From Xanthomonas hortorum (GTDB taxonomy: Bacteria; Pseudomonadota; Gammaproteobacteria; Xanthomonadales; Xanthomonadaceae), in the NCBI RefSeq assembly GCF_024339125.1, contig NZ_CP101417.1:4041001-4105000 (forward strand): a stretch of 64,000 bases of DNA, read 5' to 3'. Numbering within the stretch: position 1 is the stretch's first letter; each line of letters begins with the position of its first letter. The position numbers and the translations under genes are program-made. The notes under the pieces are model-generated. The model saw only the letters and a program-made list of their open reading frames with translations. It searched no databases and had not been told where the DNA came from. Positions 8,702 through 19,224 of this stretch are shown here, piece by piece.

Positions 8702-11700
8702 TCAGTGATCGCTACGTGGCTTGTTGGTGTCGTCTTCCTGCTCTTGAGCCTCAGTCACAGTGGTCGACGGAGCCACCGGCTTTACAGCTTCCGGAACGAC
8801 AACCGTCGGCTTGTGCGCATCGTCTGCCTGCTTCTGCACGTTCGCAGGAGCTACGGGGGCGACTGCTGCAGGCTGCTCAGGCGCCTTGTACGGTGCCGGC
8901 GTTTCAGCAGGCGCCGAGGCCGACGATGCCGGTGCTTTGGCATCGGCCGGAGCCAATGCGTCGAGCAGCGTCGTCTGCACCGGTGCGTACGGCTTGCGTG
9001 CCTGAGTCACTGGAGCAGCGTCAGCGGCCGGAGTGCTCTGCGGCACCGTCGTGGTGGAGGTCACTGCGACATCTACAGCCGGGCTTGCAGCGCTGGACGG
9101 CTCTGCTTGCGACGGCTTGACGGTGACCACCTCAGCCTGGGCAGCCGGGACGCTCGAAGGCGCAGGTGCCGCTTGCGTGTGCACTGGAGCAACAGCCGGA
9201 GCTGTCTCGGCTTTCACCGACTCCGCTTGCACTGGTGCCGGGGCCACGACGGGTGCAGCGCGTTCCGGGCTGACCGCAGCGGGTGCTGCAACGTCAGTCG
9301 ATGCCGACGACACCTGCCTCTGCTGCGTAACCGACTCCGGCGCAGTCGCCGACGTCGTCGTAGCGGCACGCTCGAAAGGCGCAGCTGCAGGAGCAGACGA
9401 CACGACCGCGGCAGGAGTTGCAACGGGAGCCGGGTTGGCAGCCGGTGTCGAAGCAGCGACGGGAGACGGAGCTGCAACTGGAGCCGGAGTAGCAACCGAA
9501 GCCTGAGTCGGCGTCGGAGCTGCAACCGGAGCAGGTGTCGCCGCCGGTGCCGATTGCGCAACAGGTGCCGCAGAGGCAACTAAAGCATCGCCACGCGTCT
9601 GCTCAGCTGCAGCTGCAACCGGAGCCGCCGCAGCCTGCCGTTCGAAGGACGGCGTGGCATTGGAAACCGGTGCAGTGGTCGACGTGGTGTCGGCCGCTAC
9701 CTGGCTTTCCGAACGCTCCTTCGGCACCGGACGCGGCTTCACTGCTGCTGGAGTGCTGGACTCCGGCTTGGCGCGGACAGCTGCTGCAGGCGCGGCGTCA
9801 TCGTCGAAGTCGAATTCCGGCTGGCCGGCGCGCGGTGCAGCGGAGGCATGCGTCTGCGTGCCGGCTTCGTCGCCCTCGTTCTCGTTGTCGCCATCGAGAT
9901 CGCCTTCGGCATCGCCATCCAGATCGTCCGTTTCCAGGCCGTCGGCGCCGATACCACCTTCACCATTTGCGCCAGCGCCACGACGACGACGACGGCCGCC
10001 ACGACGGCCACGACGACGACGGCTGCCGCCTTCGCCATTGGCCGAATCATCGCCTGCTGCATCCGGTGCCTGCCCGTCTGCACTGGCGTCAGTGCCACGG
10101 TCGGCATGCGCTTCGGTCACGATCACATCGACCGGGTGTGCCGGGTTGGCTTCATTAGCGGGAACGTGCGTCGTCGCCGGCGCGGCGGTTTCAGCGATTG
10201 CCGAAACCACACCGGCAGTCGGCGCGGTTGCGGCAGTTGCGGTCAGCGTCTGTGCCGAAGCCGTGCCTTCGTCCTGACGGGCGGGGCGCTGTTGCCTCTC
10301 GGACGGCGCGCCGTCCTGCTGTGCAGATGCACGCGGGGGACGCGGAGCCTGATTCTGCGGCTTCTGCTTTTGCTGCTGCTGGCCTTGCTGCGGTTGCTTG
10401 GGCGCCTGCGGTTCGTTGCGCGGCGGCTTGGCGACCTGCACCTGCTGCTGCGCCTGACCACCATTCTGCGGGTTCTGCGCGCTCTGGCCATTGGCAGGCT
10501 GGCGACGCTCATCGCGACGCTCCTTGTTGGCGCCATTGCCGTTGCCATTGCCGCCGTTACCGCCATTGCCACGCTGCTGATTGCCGCCGTTACGCGCTTC
10601 ACCACGGCCATCGCGGCGCTGACCACCACGATCGCCACGCTCGTTGCGGTTGCCACGGGCTGGATCGTTCTGGCGCGGACGCTGGGTCGACTCGGGGACC
10701 GGAGCCACTGGCTCGACGCCACCGAAGATCCGCTTCAGCCAACCGACCACGCCGGTGACCGGCGCAGGAAGTGGCAGTGCGACGACCGGAGCCGGCGCAG
10801 GTGCTGCAGCGACCGGGGCAGGGGCTTCCTCACGTACCGGAGCCGGCTGGCTCGGCTTGATCGAGGTCACTGCAGGCGCTGCCGGGATGTTCAACTGCGC
10901 CTTGGTCAGCGCATGCACCGGCAACTTGCGCGGCGTACCACGCTGATAACTCGGCTTGCCGCTGTCTTCGCCCAGCTCGTTCTCACGCAGGCGCGTGACT
11001 TCGTAATGCGGGGTGTGCAGCTGCTCGTCGGCGACGATGATGATCGGCGAGGCGTGGCGATTTTCGATCTCGCGCAGCGCACTGCGCTTTTCGTTGAGCA
11101 GGTAGTTGGCGATCTCCACCGGGGCCTGCACCAGCACCTGTCCGGTGTTCTCCTTCATCGCGTGCTCTTCGGCGACGCGGATGATCGACAGCGACAACGA
11201 CTCGACGCTGCGCATGCGGCCATGGCCGTCGCAACGTGGGCACACGATCTGACTGGATTCGCCCAGGCTGGGACGCAGGCGCTGGCGGCTCATTTCCATC
11301 AGGCCGAAGCGCGAGATACGGCCCAGCTGCACGCGCGCACGGTCGTACTTGAGCGCGTTCTGCAGCTTGTTTTCGACTTCGCGCTGGTGCTTGGTCGAGG
11401 CCATGTCGATGAAGTCGATCACCACCAGGCCGCCCAGGTCGCGCAGGCGCAACTGACGGGCCACTTCTTCGGCCGCTTCCAGATTGGTCTGGAAGGCGGT
11501 CTCTTCGATATCGCTGCCCTTGGTGGCGCGCGAGGAGTTGACGTCGACGGCAGTCAGCGCTTCGGTCTGGTCGACCACGATCGAGCCGCCCGACGGCAAC
11601 CGCACGTTGCGCTCATAGGCGCCTTCGATCTGCGATTCGATCTGGAAGCGATTGAACAGCGGAATGTCGTCGGTGTAGTGCTTGAGCTTGCGCAGGCTCT

Positions 11701-12445
11701 GCGGCATCACCTGCTGCATGAATTCCTGGGCGTCGGCGTACAGTTCCGGCGTATCGACCAGGATTTCGCCGATGTCGGCGCGCAGGTAATCGCGCAGGGC
11801 GCGGATGATCAGGCGCGATTCCTGGTAGATCAGGAACGCCGCCGGCTTGCTCAGCGCCGCCTCGGCAATCGCCTTCCAGGTCTGTAGCAGGTAATCGAGA
11901 TCCCACTGCAGCTCTTCGGCGTCACGGCCGACACCGGCGGTGCGGATGATCACGCCCATGTCGTCGGGGATATCGAGCTTGTCCAGCGCTTCCTTCAGCG
12001 CGGCACGGTCTTCGCCTTCGATCCGGCGCGAGACGCCACCGGCGCTCGGCGAATTGGGCATCAGTACCATGTAGCGGCCGGCCAGCGAGATGAACGTGGT
12101 CAGGGCAGCGCCCTTGTTGCCACGCTCTTCCTTGTCGACCTGCACCACGATTTCCTGGCCTTCGCGCAACAGCTCGCGAATGGTCGACTTGTTGTGGTCG
12201 ACGCCAGCTTGGAAGTAATCGCGGGAGATTTCCTTCAGCGGCAGGAAGCCATGGCGCTCGGCGCCATAGTCCACGAACGCCGCTTCCAGCGAGGGCTCGA
12301 GCCGGGTGATACGGCCCTTGTAGATGTTGGACTTCTTTTGTTCCTTGGACGGCTGTTCGATGTCGATGTCGTACAGGGTCTGGCCGTCCACAATCGCTAC
12401 GCGCAGCTCTTCGGCCTGCGTTGCGTTGATCAGCATTCGCTTCAT
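8702..12445 (-). CDS. rne: Ribonuclease E
   Basis: RNase E is the essential endonuclease for mRNA decay and for rRNA and tRNA processing, and the scaffold of the degradosome at the inner membrane. The ATG at 12445 gives [20 protein letters not shown], the usual start, and a 1,247-residue product. The S1 domain ([20 protein letters not shown]) is followed by the DNase I-like catalytic region (TAVDVNSSR and [11 protein letters not shown] carry the catalytic Asp residues). The zinc-link [10 protein letters not shown] comes next. The C-terminal half is low-complexity: Asn/Gly/Arg-rich, an arginine block [15 protein letters not shown], then a long Ala/Pro/Val-rich tail. The very long alanine tail produces large open frames on the other strand that are not genes. 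rne expression is usually autoregulated through its 5' UTR. Confidence 0.97.
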   Translation of the reverse strand: MKRMLINATQAEELRVAIVDGQTLYDIDIEQPSKEQKKSNIYKGRITRLEPSLEAAFVDYGAERHGFLPLKEISRDYFQAGVDHNKSTIRELLREGQEIVVQVDKEERGNKGAALTTFISLAGRYMVLMPNSPSAGGVSRRIEGEDRAALKEALDKLDIPDDMGVIIRTAGVGRDAEELQWDLDYLLQTWKAIAEAALSKPAAFLIYQESRLIIRALRDYLRADIGEILVDTPELYADAQEFMQQVMPQSLRKLKHYTDDIPLFNRFQIESQIEGAYERNVRLPSGGSIVVDQTEALTAVDVNSSRATKGSDIEETAFQTNLEAAEEVARQLRLRDLGGLVVIDFIDMASTKHQREVENKLQNALKYDRARVQLGRISRFGLMEMSRQRLRPSLGESSQIVCPRCDGHGRMRSVESLSLSIIRVAEEHAMKENTGQVLVQAPVEIANYLLNEKRSALREIENRHASPIIIVADEQLHTPHYEVTRLRENELGEDSGKPSYQRGTPRKLPVHALTKAQLNIPAAPAVTSIKPSQPAPVREEAPAPVAAAPAPAPVVALPLPAPVTGVVGWLKRIFGGVEPVAPVPESTQRPRQNDPARGNRNERGDRGGQRRDGRGEARNGGNQQRGNGGNGGNGNGNGANKERRDERRQPANGQSAQNPQNGGQAQQQVQVAKPPRNEPQAPKQPQQGQQQQKQKPQNQAPRPPRASAQQDGAPSERQQRPARQDEGTASAQTLTATAATAPTAGVVSAIAETAAPATTHVPANEANPAHPVDVIVTEAHADRGTDASADGQAPDAAGDDSANGEGGSRRRRGRRGGRRRRRGAGANGEGGIGADGLETDDLDGDAEGDLDGDNENEGDEAGTQTHASAAPRAGQPEFDFDDDAAPAAAVRAKPESSTPAAVKPRPVPKERSESQVAADTTSTTAPVSNATPSFERQAAAAPVAAAAEQTRGDALVASAAPVAQSAPAATPAPVAAPTPTQASVATPAPVAAPSPVAASTPAANPAPVATPAAVVSSAPAAAPFERAATTTSATAPESVTQQRQVSSASTDVAAPAAVSPERAAPVVAPAPVQAESVKAETAPAVAPVHTQAAPAPSSVPAAQAEVVTVKPSQAEPSSAASPAVDVAVTSTTTVPQSTPAADAAPVTQARKPYAPVQTTLLDALAPADAKAPASSASAPAETPAPYKAPEQPAAVAPVAPANVQKQADDAHKPTVVVPEAVKPVAPSTTVTEAQEQEDDTNKPRSDH

Positions 12446-12848
12446 TGTTGCGTTCCTCACGCGCTCTACCGCGCGGAACGCCGTGACGTTTCGCCTCTGG
12501 AACAGCTTGTCGGCCCTTCGCGCAACGCGCGGACAGGCCTGACCAGGGTTTCCAGCGCTGCAACACCACGGCAGGCCGCGGGAGCGCTTGTCTTTAAGTT
12601 TTATAGGTGTTTCAGGGCCGGCAGCCGCGTCCGGACGAACCGGGGCAGCGCACGGGACATGTTCAGCGCGACGGTCCAAAAACCGACGGCGATGGCCGGG
12701 CAGGCCGGTGAGCCGCTAACATGGCCGCCCCGGGGGCGGTGGTCGCGCACTGTGCCGGAATCATCGGAAGTCAGGCTTCTGGCCAATCAACTTCCAACGA
12801 AATCAAACCCTTATCTCGCTCGCCGAGTGTAACAGAATAAAGAGCCAG
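12446..12848. promoter_or_regulatory. Divergent rne / rluC intergenic region
   Basis: These 403 bases hold the rne leader on the minus side and the rluC promoter on the plus side. In other proteobacteria a structured rne 5' UTR mediates autoregulation by RNase E, so a leader of this size is expected. I see GC-rich potential stems but no motif I can name and no small gene I would defend. Confidence 0.5.
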
Positions 12849-13835
12849 ATGACCGACCCCCAGTCCCCCCAGCCGCCTGCCGACCGTGTAGGCGTACGCA
12901 TTCTCAAAGTTCCGGAAGACCGTGCCGGGCAGCGGCTGGACAATTTCCTGCTTGGCCAGCTCAAGGGCGCGCCGCGCAGCCTGATCTACAAGCTGGTGCG
13001 CAGCGGTCAGGTGCGGGTGAATGGCGGCCGCGCCAAGGCCGAGCGCAAGCTCGAGGGTGGGGAAGAAGTCCGCATCCCGCCCGTGCGCGTGAATGAGGAG
13101 GGCGACAAGGCAGCGCCGCCGTCGGCGTTCATGGCCCGGCTGGAGGCGGCGATCGTGTTCGAAGACGCGCGCCTGCTGGCGCTCAACAAGCCGTCGGGCG
13201 TCGCCAGCCATGGCGGCAGCGGGATCAGCTTCGGCGCCATCGAAACCTTGCGCGCGTTACGCCCAAACCAGACCTTAGAGCTGGTGCACCGGCTCGATCG
13301 CGACACCTCCGGCTTGCTGATCGTGGCCAAGAAGCGCTCTGCGCTGACCGAGATGCAGGCACTGATGCGCGAGGACGACCGCGTCCAGGGCCGCGGTATC
13401 ACCAAGCGCTACCTGACCCTGTTGGTCGGGCGGATGCCGGACGGGGTGATGACGGTGGATGCGCCGTTGCATATCGGCCTGCGCCAGGGCGGCGAGCGGC
13501 ATGTGCAGGTGAACGCGATCGGCAAGCCGTCGCTGAGCCACTTCAAGCTGCTCGAGCGACGCGGCGGGCATTCGTACTGCGAAGTCCGCATCGAGACCGG
13601 CCGCACCCATCAGATCCGTGTGCACGCCCAGCACCTGGGGCATGCGGTGGCCGGCGACGACAAGTACGGCGAGGCGGAGGTCAACAAGCGTCTGCGCGAT
13701 CAGCTCGGCCTGAAGCGGTTGTTTCTGCACGCGGCGTCGCTTGAGTTCGCACTGGATGCCGGCAAGGCGCCGTATGTGCTGAATGCGCCGCTGGCGCCGG
13801 AGCTGGCCGAAGCGCTGGGCCGGCTGGGTCGCTAA
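12849..13835 (+). CDS. rluC: 23S rRNA pseudouridine synthase RluC
   Basis: RluC makes pseudouridine at 955, 2504 and 2580 of 23S rRNA (E. coli numbering). The 328-residue protein has an N-terminal S4 RNA-binding domain (RLDNFLLGQLKGAPRSLIYK, VRVNGGRAKAERKL). The RluA-type catalytic domain carries the active Asp in VHRLDRDTSGLL, then KRYLTLLVGR and GRTHQIRVHAQHLGH. The rne-rluC divergent pairing is common in gammaproteobacteria and supports the assignment over RluA or RluD. Confidence 0.94.
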   Translation: MTDPQSPQPPADRVGVRILKVPEDRAGQRLDNFLLGQLKGAPRSLIYKLVRSGQVRVNGGRAKAERKLEGGEEVRIPPVRVNEEGDKAAPPSAFMARLEAAIVFEDARLLALNKPSGVASHGGSGISFGAIETLRALRPNQTLELVHRLDRDTSGLLIVAKKRSALTEMQALMREDDRVQGRGITKRYLTLLVGRMPDGVMTVDAPLHIGLRQGGERHVQVNAIGKPSLSHFKLLERRGGHSYCEVRIETGRTHQIRVHAQHLGHAVAGDDKYGEAEVNKRLRDQLGLKRLFLHAASLEFALDAGKAPYVLNAPLAPELAEALGRLGR

Positions 13836-13862
13836 ACGAAGCCACCGCAGGCCACGTCAGCC

Positions 13863-14681
13863 TCAGGGCGTCGCAAAGCGGAACAGCACCAGGCTGATCG
13901 CCAAGGTGCCCATTCCGGCCACCAGGCCGTAGACGGTCTCATGGCCTTTCGCATAGCGCTTGGCGGCGGGCAACAATTCATCCAGCGCCAGAAACACCAT
14001 TACGCCAGAAATCAAGCCGAAGACGGTGCCGAACACCGCTTCGGACAGCACATTGGACAAGGCCAGATAGCCGATGCCGGCACCGATCGGCTCGGCCAAT
14101 CCGCTCAGCAGACTGGCGCCGAATGCATAGAACTTGTTGCGCGTGGCGAAGTAAACCGGCACTGCAATCGCAATGCCTTCGGGAATGTTGTGGATGGCGA
14201 TGGCGAACGCCAGCGGCATGCCGACTGCGGGGCTTTCCAGCGTCGCAAAAAACGTGGCCAGGCCTTCGGGAAAATTATGCGCGGTGATCGCAATGGCCGT
14301 CATCAAGCCGACCCGACGGATGTAGGCGCGGTTGTCGTCGCGAAACTGCGGGTCGTCGCTGGACAGGCTCTGGTGCGGGTTGGGCACCAAGCGGTCGATC
14401 GCCATGATCAGCAGCATGCCAGCCAAAAACGCCAAGGTGCCGAAGGTAAAGCCGAGCTTGTCGTTATAGGCGTTGGAGAACGAGGCGATCGACTTGTTGA
14501 GGATCTCCGATAGCGACACGTACACCATCGCGCCGCCGGCGAATGCCAGCCCGAATGCCAGCAGGCGCGGATTGGGCTTCTTGGAGAACACCACCATGAG
14601 GCTGCCGAGCCCGGTAGCGAGCCCGGCGGCCAGGGTGACCGCAAACGCGGTCCAGACGTTCTGTGATGACACTTCGAGCAT
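13863..14681 (-). CDS. zupT: Zinc transporter ZupT (ZIP family)
   Basis: ZupT imports divalent metals, mainly zinc, across the inner membrane. From the ATG at 14681 the 272 residues form about eight hydrophobic segments. They contain the two metal-binding helices of ZIP proteins, HNFPEGLATFFAT and HNIPEGIAIAVPVYF. A longer frame reaches 14780, but the added residues are Arg-rich and unlike the family. The gene is convergent with rluC. Regulation by a Zur-type site could not be recognised. Confidence 0.93.
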   Translation of the reverse strand: MLEVSSQNVWTAFAVTLAAGLATGLGSLMVVFSKKPNPRLLAFGLAFAGGAMVYVSLSEILNKSIASFSNAYNDKLGFTFGTLAFLAGMLLIMAIDRLVPNPHQSLSSDDPQFRDDNRAYIRRVGLMTAIAITAHNFPEGLATFFATLESPAVGMPLAFAIAIHNIPEGIAIAVPVYFATRNKFYAFGASLLSGLAEPIGAGIGYLALSNVLSEAVFGTVFGLISGVMVFLALDELLPAAKRYAKGHETVYGLVAGMGTLAISLVLFRFATP

Positions 14682-14942
14682 GTGACGCGACGACCTCGTG
14701 GAATGGAACGCACTTCTGCGGGGAGCGTGGCGATTGCTGCGCGATAGGCGCACGGCCACCCTCGATTGCAGGATGGTCATGCCTGGATGACGAACGTGTG
14801 GTGCCTGGTGCGATGGGCAGAACGATTAAGCGGCAAACAAACGAATGCATTTGCTGCCGGAAACGGACATGCGCCGTTCGCCTGTCCGTTTCCCCAGCGT
14901 CGCCTGTCTGGCGACGCGCTACCTGCGAGATTCCATCAAGGC

Positions 14943-15365
14943 TTAGCCGCCGCGACGTGCACGCTCTTCGATGGCGAAGCATTCGTCCGGACGCGGCACC
15001 GGCGGCTTGAACGCGACCGGCACCTGGATCGTCTGCGGCACCGGCTGCCCGTTGCGGGTGGCAGGCTTGAACTTCCATTCGCGCACGCGCGTTTGCGCGG
15101 CCTCGTCCAGCACCGGTTGACCGCTGCTTTGCGCCAGCGACACGTCGGTGGGGGTGCCTTCGGTACCGATCACGACTCTGAGCACGGAGGTTCCGCCGAC
15201 TCCGGCGCAGGCGAGTTGCGGCGAGTATTCCGGCGGCGGCGTCTTCAAGGCGGCCAGCTCGGTCGGTGCAACCGCTGGCGCGGACGCCTGCTGGGACGAC
15301 TTGCCACACCCGCTGATGCCGACGGCAACGAATAGGCAGGCGAGGGCGGTGCGGTAACGGGTCAT
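14943..15365 (-). CDS. TonB C-terminal domain lipoprotein
   Basis: The 140-residue product begins with a signal peptide and lipobox ([14 protein letters not shown]). It then has a TonB-like C-terminal domain with the motifs [20 protein letters not shown] and [20 protein letters not shown], ending [15 protein letters not shown]. True TonB has an N-terminal transmembrane anchor and a Pro-rich spacer. This short lipoprotein form is more likely an accessory or outer-membrane-facing relative than the main energy transducer. Its ATG overlaps the phhB stop codon (ATGA), so the two are translationally coupled. Confidence 0.78.
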   Translation of the reverse strand: MTRYRTALACLFVAVGISGCGKSSQQASAPAVAPTELAALKTPPPEYSPQLACAGVGGTSVLRVVIGTEGTPTDVSLAQSSGQPVLDEAAQTRVREWKFKPATRNGQPVPQTIQVPVAFKPPVPRPDECFAIEERARRGG

Positions 15366-15718
15366 GCAGTGGCTCCCTGATCGTAGAGCTGCGCAGCCTT
15401 GGCCGCGCAGATGAAGTCGTTCTCGCTCAGCCCGCCGACGTCGTGGGTGGAATAGCGCACCACCACGCGGTCGTAATGCACGCCCAGATCGGGGTGATGG
15501 TCCTCGCGGTGGGCAATCCAGGCCAGCGCGTTCACGAAGGCGAGGGTGCGGTAATAGTCGGCAAAGCGGAACGTGCGGGTGATCGCCGTGCCCGCTTCGG
15601 CCAGCTCCCAGCCCGGCACTTGCGGGAACAGCTCGGCCAGGCGGGCTTCGCCAAGCTTGTGGTCGCTGCCTTTGCGCGGGAGGCAATGGGCCTGCTCCAG
15701 GGGAATCAGATCGGTCAT
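15362..15718 (-). CDS. phhB: Pterin-4a-carbinolamine dehydratase
   Basis: PhhB dehydrates 4a-hydroxytetrahydrobiopterin so that the cofactor of phenylalanine hydroxylase can be recycled. The 118 residues include the signature [21 protein letters not shown] segment (seen here as [18 protein letters not shown]) with the catalytic histidines and [19 protein letters not shown]. The ATG at 15718 is the family start, while the longer frame to 15826 overlaps the nfuA promoter. It overlaps the next gene by four bases. It is divergent from nfuA. Confidence 0.9.
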   Translation of the reverse strand: MTDLIPLEQAHCLPRKGSDHKLGEARLAELFPQVPGWELAEAGTAITRTFRFADYYRTLAFVNALAWIAHREDHHPDLGVHYDRVVVRYSTHDVGGLSENDFICAAKAAQLYDQGATA

Positions 15719-15806
15719 GACGGTCTCGCAGGGGTGGCGGACAGCGCGCCCAGCGGGATCACGGTGTTCCATGAGCGCGGGCGCATTGAGCGGTAGAATA
15801 ACCCGC

Positions 15807-16406
15807 ATGATCCAGATATCCGACAAAGCCCAGACCTATTTCCGCAAGCTCATCGAACGTGAGGGCGTGCCCGGCATGGGCGTGCGCCTGAGCGCGGTGG
15901 ATGCGGGTACCCCGCGCGCCGATGCCCGCCTCGAGTTCGCCGAACCGGCCGATCTCAGCGGCGACGAATGGGCGATCGACTGCGACGGCTTCACTTTATA
16001 TATCGTCGCCGCTAGCGTGCCATGGGTGGATGGCGCCGAGATCGACTACGTCACCCAGTCCACCGGCAACCAGCAGCTCACCATCAAGGCGCCCAAGATC
16101 AAGGGCGAGGCGCCGGCAGATTCCGCCTCGATGGTGGAGCGCGTGCGCTGGGTGGTGGAGAACGAGATCAACCCGCAGCTGGCCTCGCACGGCGGCCGCG
16201 TGGCAGTGCAAGAGGTCTCGGCCGATGGTGTGGTGCTGCTGCGCTTCGGCGGCGGTTGCCACGGTTGCGGCATGGCCGATGTGACCTTGAAGCAGGGCAT
16301 CGAGAAGACCTTGATGGGACGCGTGCCCGGCGTGATTGCGGTGCGCGACGCGACCGACCACGCCACCGGCGACGCGCCGTACATTCCGCGCGACAGCGCG
16401 GCCTGA
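15807..16406 (+). CDS. nfuA: Iron-sulfur carrier protein NfuA
   Basis: NfuA carries 4Fe-4S clusters to target apoproteins, especially under oxidative stress. The 199 residues contain a degenerate A-type N-terminal domain ([17 protein letters not shown]) and a C-terminal NifU domain with the cluster-binding CxxC in [20 protein letters not shown]. The ATG at 15807 is the family start. The gene stands immediately upstream of the repetitive membrane protein on the same strand. Confidence 0.94.
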   Translation: MIQISDKAQTYFRKLIEREGVPGMGVRLSAVDAGTPRADARLEFAEPADLSGDEWAIDCDGFTLYIVAASVPWVDGAEIDYVTQSTGNQQLTIKAPKIKGEAPADSASMVERVRWVVENEINPQLASHGGRVAVQEVSADGVVLLRFGGGCHGCGMADVTLKQGIEKTLMGRVPGVIAVRDATDHATGDAPYIPRDSAA

Positions 16407-16419
16407 TTCCGCACCACCG

Positions 16420-18228
16420 GTGACAACGGCCGCCGATCTGCTGCAGGCACTGCGCGCGCGCATGCCGAGCAAGCTCATTCTGGATCGGCGCACTGGCCTG
16501 CCTTACGGCTGGGCAACCTGGATGCGCAACCGCGACAACGTGGTTGCGCCGTTCGACCGCGGCCAGGTGACCGATGTACTGCTGGCGCGGCCAGCGTTAC
16601 CGCACAGCATGCAGACTGCTGCGCTGCTGTCTCCATTTCAGGCCTTTCGCAGCCTGTGGTGGCAACACTGGGAACCGCGCCGGAAAGACGAACGCCCGCT
16701 GCATTGGCTGGCGCTGCTCGGCAGTTTTCTGATCCACCTCGGTTTCATCGCCTTGCTGATCTGGGTGGTCAGCGTGCGCTGGGCGCCGGATGAAACCACG
16801 CAGGGCGACGAATCGCGCGTGCGCATGAGCTTCATTGGCGAGGGCGCGGCGGAGCAGGGCGGTGGTGAAGGGGAACCTGCTGCTGCGCAGGCGGCGTCGG
16901 GTGAAGCGTCTGCAGCGTCGCAAGCGAATGCGAATGCGGCGAGTGATAACACCACTGCTTCGGCAACGCCGCCGCCTCAGCCAACGCAGGCCACCGCCGA
17001 TTCCGTTGACAGTCCAAGTGTTGCCGAGGCGCAGCAGGTCGCGCCCGAACCCGTGGCTGCCGTCAGCGAGCCGACGACGCCGGATGTGCCGCAGGTGAGG
17101 GTGCAGGTGTCGCCGGTGACGATCGAATCGCCGCTGCAAGTGACCGAAACGCCAGTAGCCACCAACGACTTCGTAGTGCCGCCACCGCCCACGATCACCG
17201 TGGCTCCGCGCCCGATCGAGGCTGCAGCGCCTCAGATACAGGTGCGTCAGCGTGAGATTCAGACTGTGACCGAACAGCCGCAATTGCGCGAGTTGCAACG
17301 TCCTGCCACCAACGTTGCGGTGCGATCTGCCGATGCGCCAGCGGTCCGTGAGCGCGAAATCGTCGTGCCGGATCGACCTCAGGTCGTTGCGCCAGTCGTG
17401 CGCAATCGCGAGCTCACGCCGACGGTTCGCATGCCGGAAATAGCGGTTCGAACGGCCGAGTTGCCGAGCGTGCCGGATCCGGCGCCGCAGCTTCAGCCGG
17501 CACCTGCGGTGCCTGCCCAATCGACCCCGACCATTCCGTCGCCGACAGCATCAGCCACTAGCGCTGCGGCGCAGCCGACGCCTTCCACTGCGCCTTCCAC
17601 ACAATCGCAAGCGACCCAATCGCGATCCGAACAATCCACCAACGGGGCAGCAGCATCTTCATCCAGCAAACCTGCAACCAATAGCAACGCCGGCCCGCAG
17701 CTGGCTGATCGCAGCGGCGGCTGGGATGTGGCAACCAAGGCCGACGACTGGAGCAAATCCGACCGCAACCGTGACGGGAAAACGACCGGCGCCGATGGCC
17801 AACGCGACGGCATGTTCAACGCCGATGGCAGCGTCCGTGTTGCCGCCGGAACAGGCGATACAGGCAACGGCGCGGGCGAACGCGGACCGCCAGGCAGCGA
17901 CACCGACACCTGGACCCGCGACCAGATCGCCCAGGGCGGCACCTGGCTCAAACGTCCGCCATACGGCTACACGCCGACCTCGCTAGACAAGTACTGGATG
18001 CCGAACCAGTCGCTGCTGCAGGAATGGGTGCGCCGCGGCCTGAAGAAGATCGAGATCCCGATCCCGGGAACGACCACCAAGATCAGCTGCGTGGTGTCGC
18101 TGCTGCAGTTCGGCGGCGGCTGCGGCCTGAGCGACCCGAATCTCAACGATCAGCCGGCAACAGCCAGACCGCCGCCGGATGTGCCTTTCAAGCGGGAGTT
18201 GCAGGAGGACAACGGGGCTGTGAGGTAG
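16420..18228 (+). CDS. Transmembrane repetitive protein of unknown function
   Basis: A roughly 600-residue protein with a soluble N-terminal part (MPSKLILDRRTGLPYGWATW) and one transmembrane helix (LLGSFLIHLGFIALLIWVVS). A long Ala/Pro/Gln/Val-rich low-complexity segment follows, then a conserved C-terminal domain (PPYGYTPTSLDKYWMPNQSL, KISCVVSLLQFGGGCGLSDP). It most likely spans the inner membrane with most of its length in the periplasm, TonB-like in layout but without a TonB domain I can see. The start is uncertain: GTG at 16420 is chosen, and ATG at 16462 is also plausible. It begins 13 bases after nfuA. Its end is 22 bases before the dif-like site where the prophage is inserted. Confidence 0.7.
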   Translation: MTTAADLLQALRARMPSKLILDRRTGLPYGWATWMRNRDNVVAPFDRGQVTDVLLARPALPHSMQTAALLSPFQAFRSLWWQHWEPRRKDERPLHWLALLGSFLIHLGFIALLIWVVSVRWAPDETTQGDESRVRMSFIGEGAAEQGGGEGEPAAAQAASGEASAASQANANAASDNTTASATPPPQPTQATADSVDSPSVAEAQQVAPEPVAAVSEPTTPDVPQVRVQVSPVTIESPLQVTETPVATNDFVVPPPPTITVAPRPIEAAAPQIQVRQREIQTVTEQPQLRELQRPATNVAVRSADAPAVREREIVVPDRPQVVAPVVRNRELTPTVRMPEIAVRTAELPSVPDPAPQLQPAPAVPAQSTPTIPSPTASATSAAAQPTPSTAPSTQSQATQSRSEQSTNGAAASSSSKPATNSNAGPQLADRSGGWDVATKADDWSKSDRNRDGKTTGADGQRDGMFNADGSVRVAAGTGDTGNGAGERGPPGSDTDTWTRDQIAQGGTWLKRPPYGYTPTSLDKYWMPNQSLLQEWVRRGLKKIEIPIPGTTTKISCVVSLLQFGGGCGLSDPNLNDQPATARPPPDVPFKRELQEDNGAVR

Positions 18229-18250
18229 AAGATCAGCTGGGCATTTCCTG

Positions 18251-18275
18251 ACATAATATACATTATGCGAAATCG
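18251..18275. other. dif-like XerCD site / prophage left attachment site
   Basis: The sequence ACATAATATACATTATGCG followed by AAAT matches the XerC/XerD dif layout: ACATAA half-site, TATACA centre, TTATGCGAAAT half-site. Cf1-type filamentous phages lack an integrase and use the host XerCD recombinases at this site. The core TATACATTATGCGAAAT recurs at 26190-26206 at the far end of the phage genes. Whether this is the chromosome dimer-resolution site itself cannot be told from the window. Confidence 0.88.
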
Positions 18276-18370
18276 GTTCTTGGGGCGGCGCGGGCGCGGC
18301 TCCGCTGGATCTGGCTATGGATCAAATCTTGCCTGCCCAACCGTTCCCCTAGCGAAACGGAAATCGCGGC

Positions 18371-18724
18371 ATGACCGACACCTACAATCTCGACCTTCGC
18401 CCGCCGTGCTGGCCCGTTGGCGAGCAATGCCCGAACAGCTGCGCGGCAGATCTGCATCGGCGCGTCGTCACCAACCATGTAGAACTCACCGGCCCCTGGG
18501 CTGGCTGGCGCTTGGCTGGTCGCGACCTGGTCGCCCCCAGCGGCGAACGAATCCCAGAACGCCGGCTTCGCGGATTGCTATGGCATGCCAATGCCAGCGA
18601 CATTCGGGATTCGGTCCGCAGGCGGAACGCCAAACGAAAGGCGGTTCAGCAGTCGATGGTCAAGGTCGTCGTGGTGGATCTTGGCGAATGGCGAGACCGC
18701 CACTTCGGACGCATAGCGGGATAA
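18371..18724 (+). CDS. DUF3653 phage protein
   Basis: This 117-residue protein contains the segment ELTGPWAGWRLAGRDLVAPS followed by ERIPERRLRGLLW, which I recognise as the DUF3653 type found in Xanthomonas filamentous phages. A DNA-binding or regulatory role has been supposed, but I know of no proof. It is one of two plus-strand genes in the prophage, 95 bases inside the left attachment site. It is convergent with the late gene block. Confidence 0.7.
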   Translation: MTDTYNLDLRPPCWPVGEQCPNSCAADLHRRVVTNHVELTGPWAGWRLAGRDLVAPSGERIPERRLRGLLWHANASDIRDSVRRRNAKRKAVQQSMVKVVVVDLGEWRDRHFGRIAG

Positions 18725-18734
18725 GGCGTTATCC

Positions 18735-18753
18735 GTAGGGGCTATGCCCCTAC
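18735..18753. terminator. Hairpin between convergent phage genes
   Basis: GTAGGGGC pairs perfectly with GCCCCTAC around TAT. It lies between the ends of the DUF3653 and DUF4124 genes and could terminate both, or be part of a phage replication or packaging signal. Confidence 0.5.
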
Positions 18754-18760
18754 ACCCCGG

Positions 18761-19186
18761 TTATTTGCAGGCGTCTTGGACCGCGTTGTCCCATTGGCTG
18801 GACAACGCAAAATCTCGATGGACCCCGGCGGCCTCATAGATCGTTGCACGGTTACGCTTCGCGGATTCGCATGCATTGCCAGACGCAGAGCTAGACATAG
18901 ATGCGGCTGAAGAAGATGCGCGGTCAGCGGCATACCGCCGATCCAGCTGCTTTTGAATGCGATAGCGACGCCACAACTCTGCGTTGCTTGGCTCAGCGAC
19001 CGGCGTAGCGGCCCAGACCTTTTCAGCAGCACCAGCGGCGCATGGCGCGGATTGATAGACGACCTGGCCGCGCTCCCTGCACTTGTGAACCTGCTGGGCA
19101 TGGGCATTTGACGGAACTATGAATGAAGTCCACACGTAAAATGAACATGCGATAAATGGCATGATTCTTGCCTTATTGCTTTCCAT
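18761..19186 (-). CDS. DUF4124-like secreted phage protein
   Basis: From the ATG at 19186 the 141-residue product has a signal peptide (IMPFIACSFYVWTSFIVPSN) cleaved near AHA. A short cysteine-containing domain follows (QVHKCRERGQVVYQSAPCAA), typical of DUF4124. The rest is charged and Ser/Ala-rich, with two more cysteines. Such genes are moron-like cargo in Xanthomonas filamentous phages, and no function is known to me. It is the last gene of the leftward phage operon. Confidence 0.65.
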   Translation of the reverse strand: MESNKARIMPFIACSFYVWTSFIVPSNAHAQQVHKCRERGQVVYQSAPCAAGAAEKVWAATPVAEPSNAELWRRYRIQKQLDRRYAADRASSSAASMSSSASGNACESAKRNRATIYEAAGVHRDFALSSQWDNAVQDACK

Positions 19187-19224
19187 TGCAATCTCTGATA
19201 GGCGCGCTGGCTTGCTGCAGCAAT

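Noticed and set aside
9848-11887. 679-codon plus-strand frame, and other long frames between 8693 and 11900
   Set aside because: They are shadows of the GC-rich, Ala/Arg-rich RNase E gene and show no family signature.
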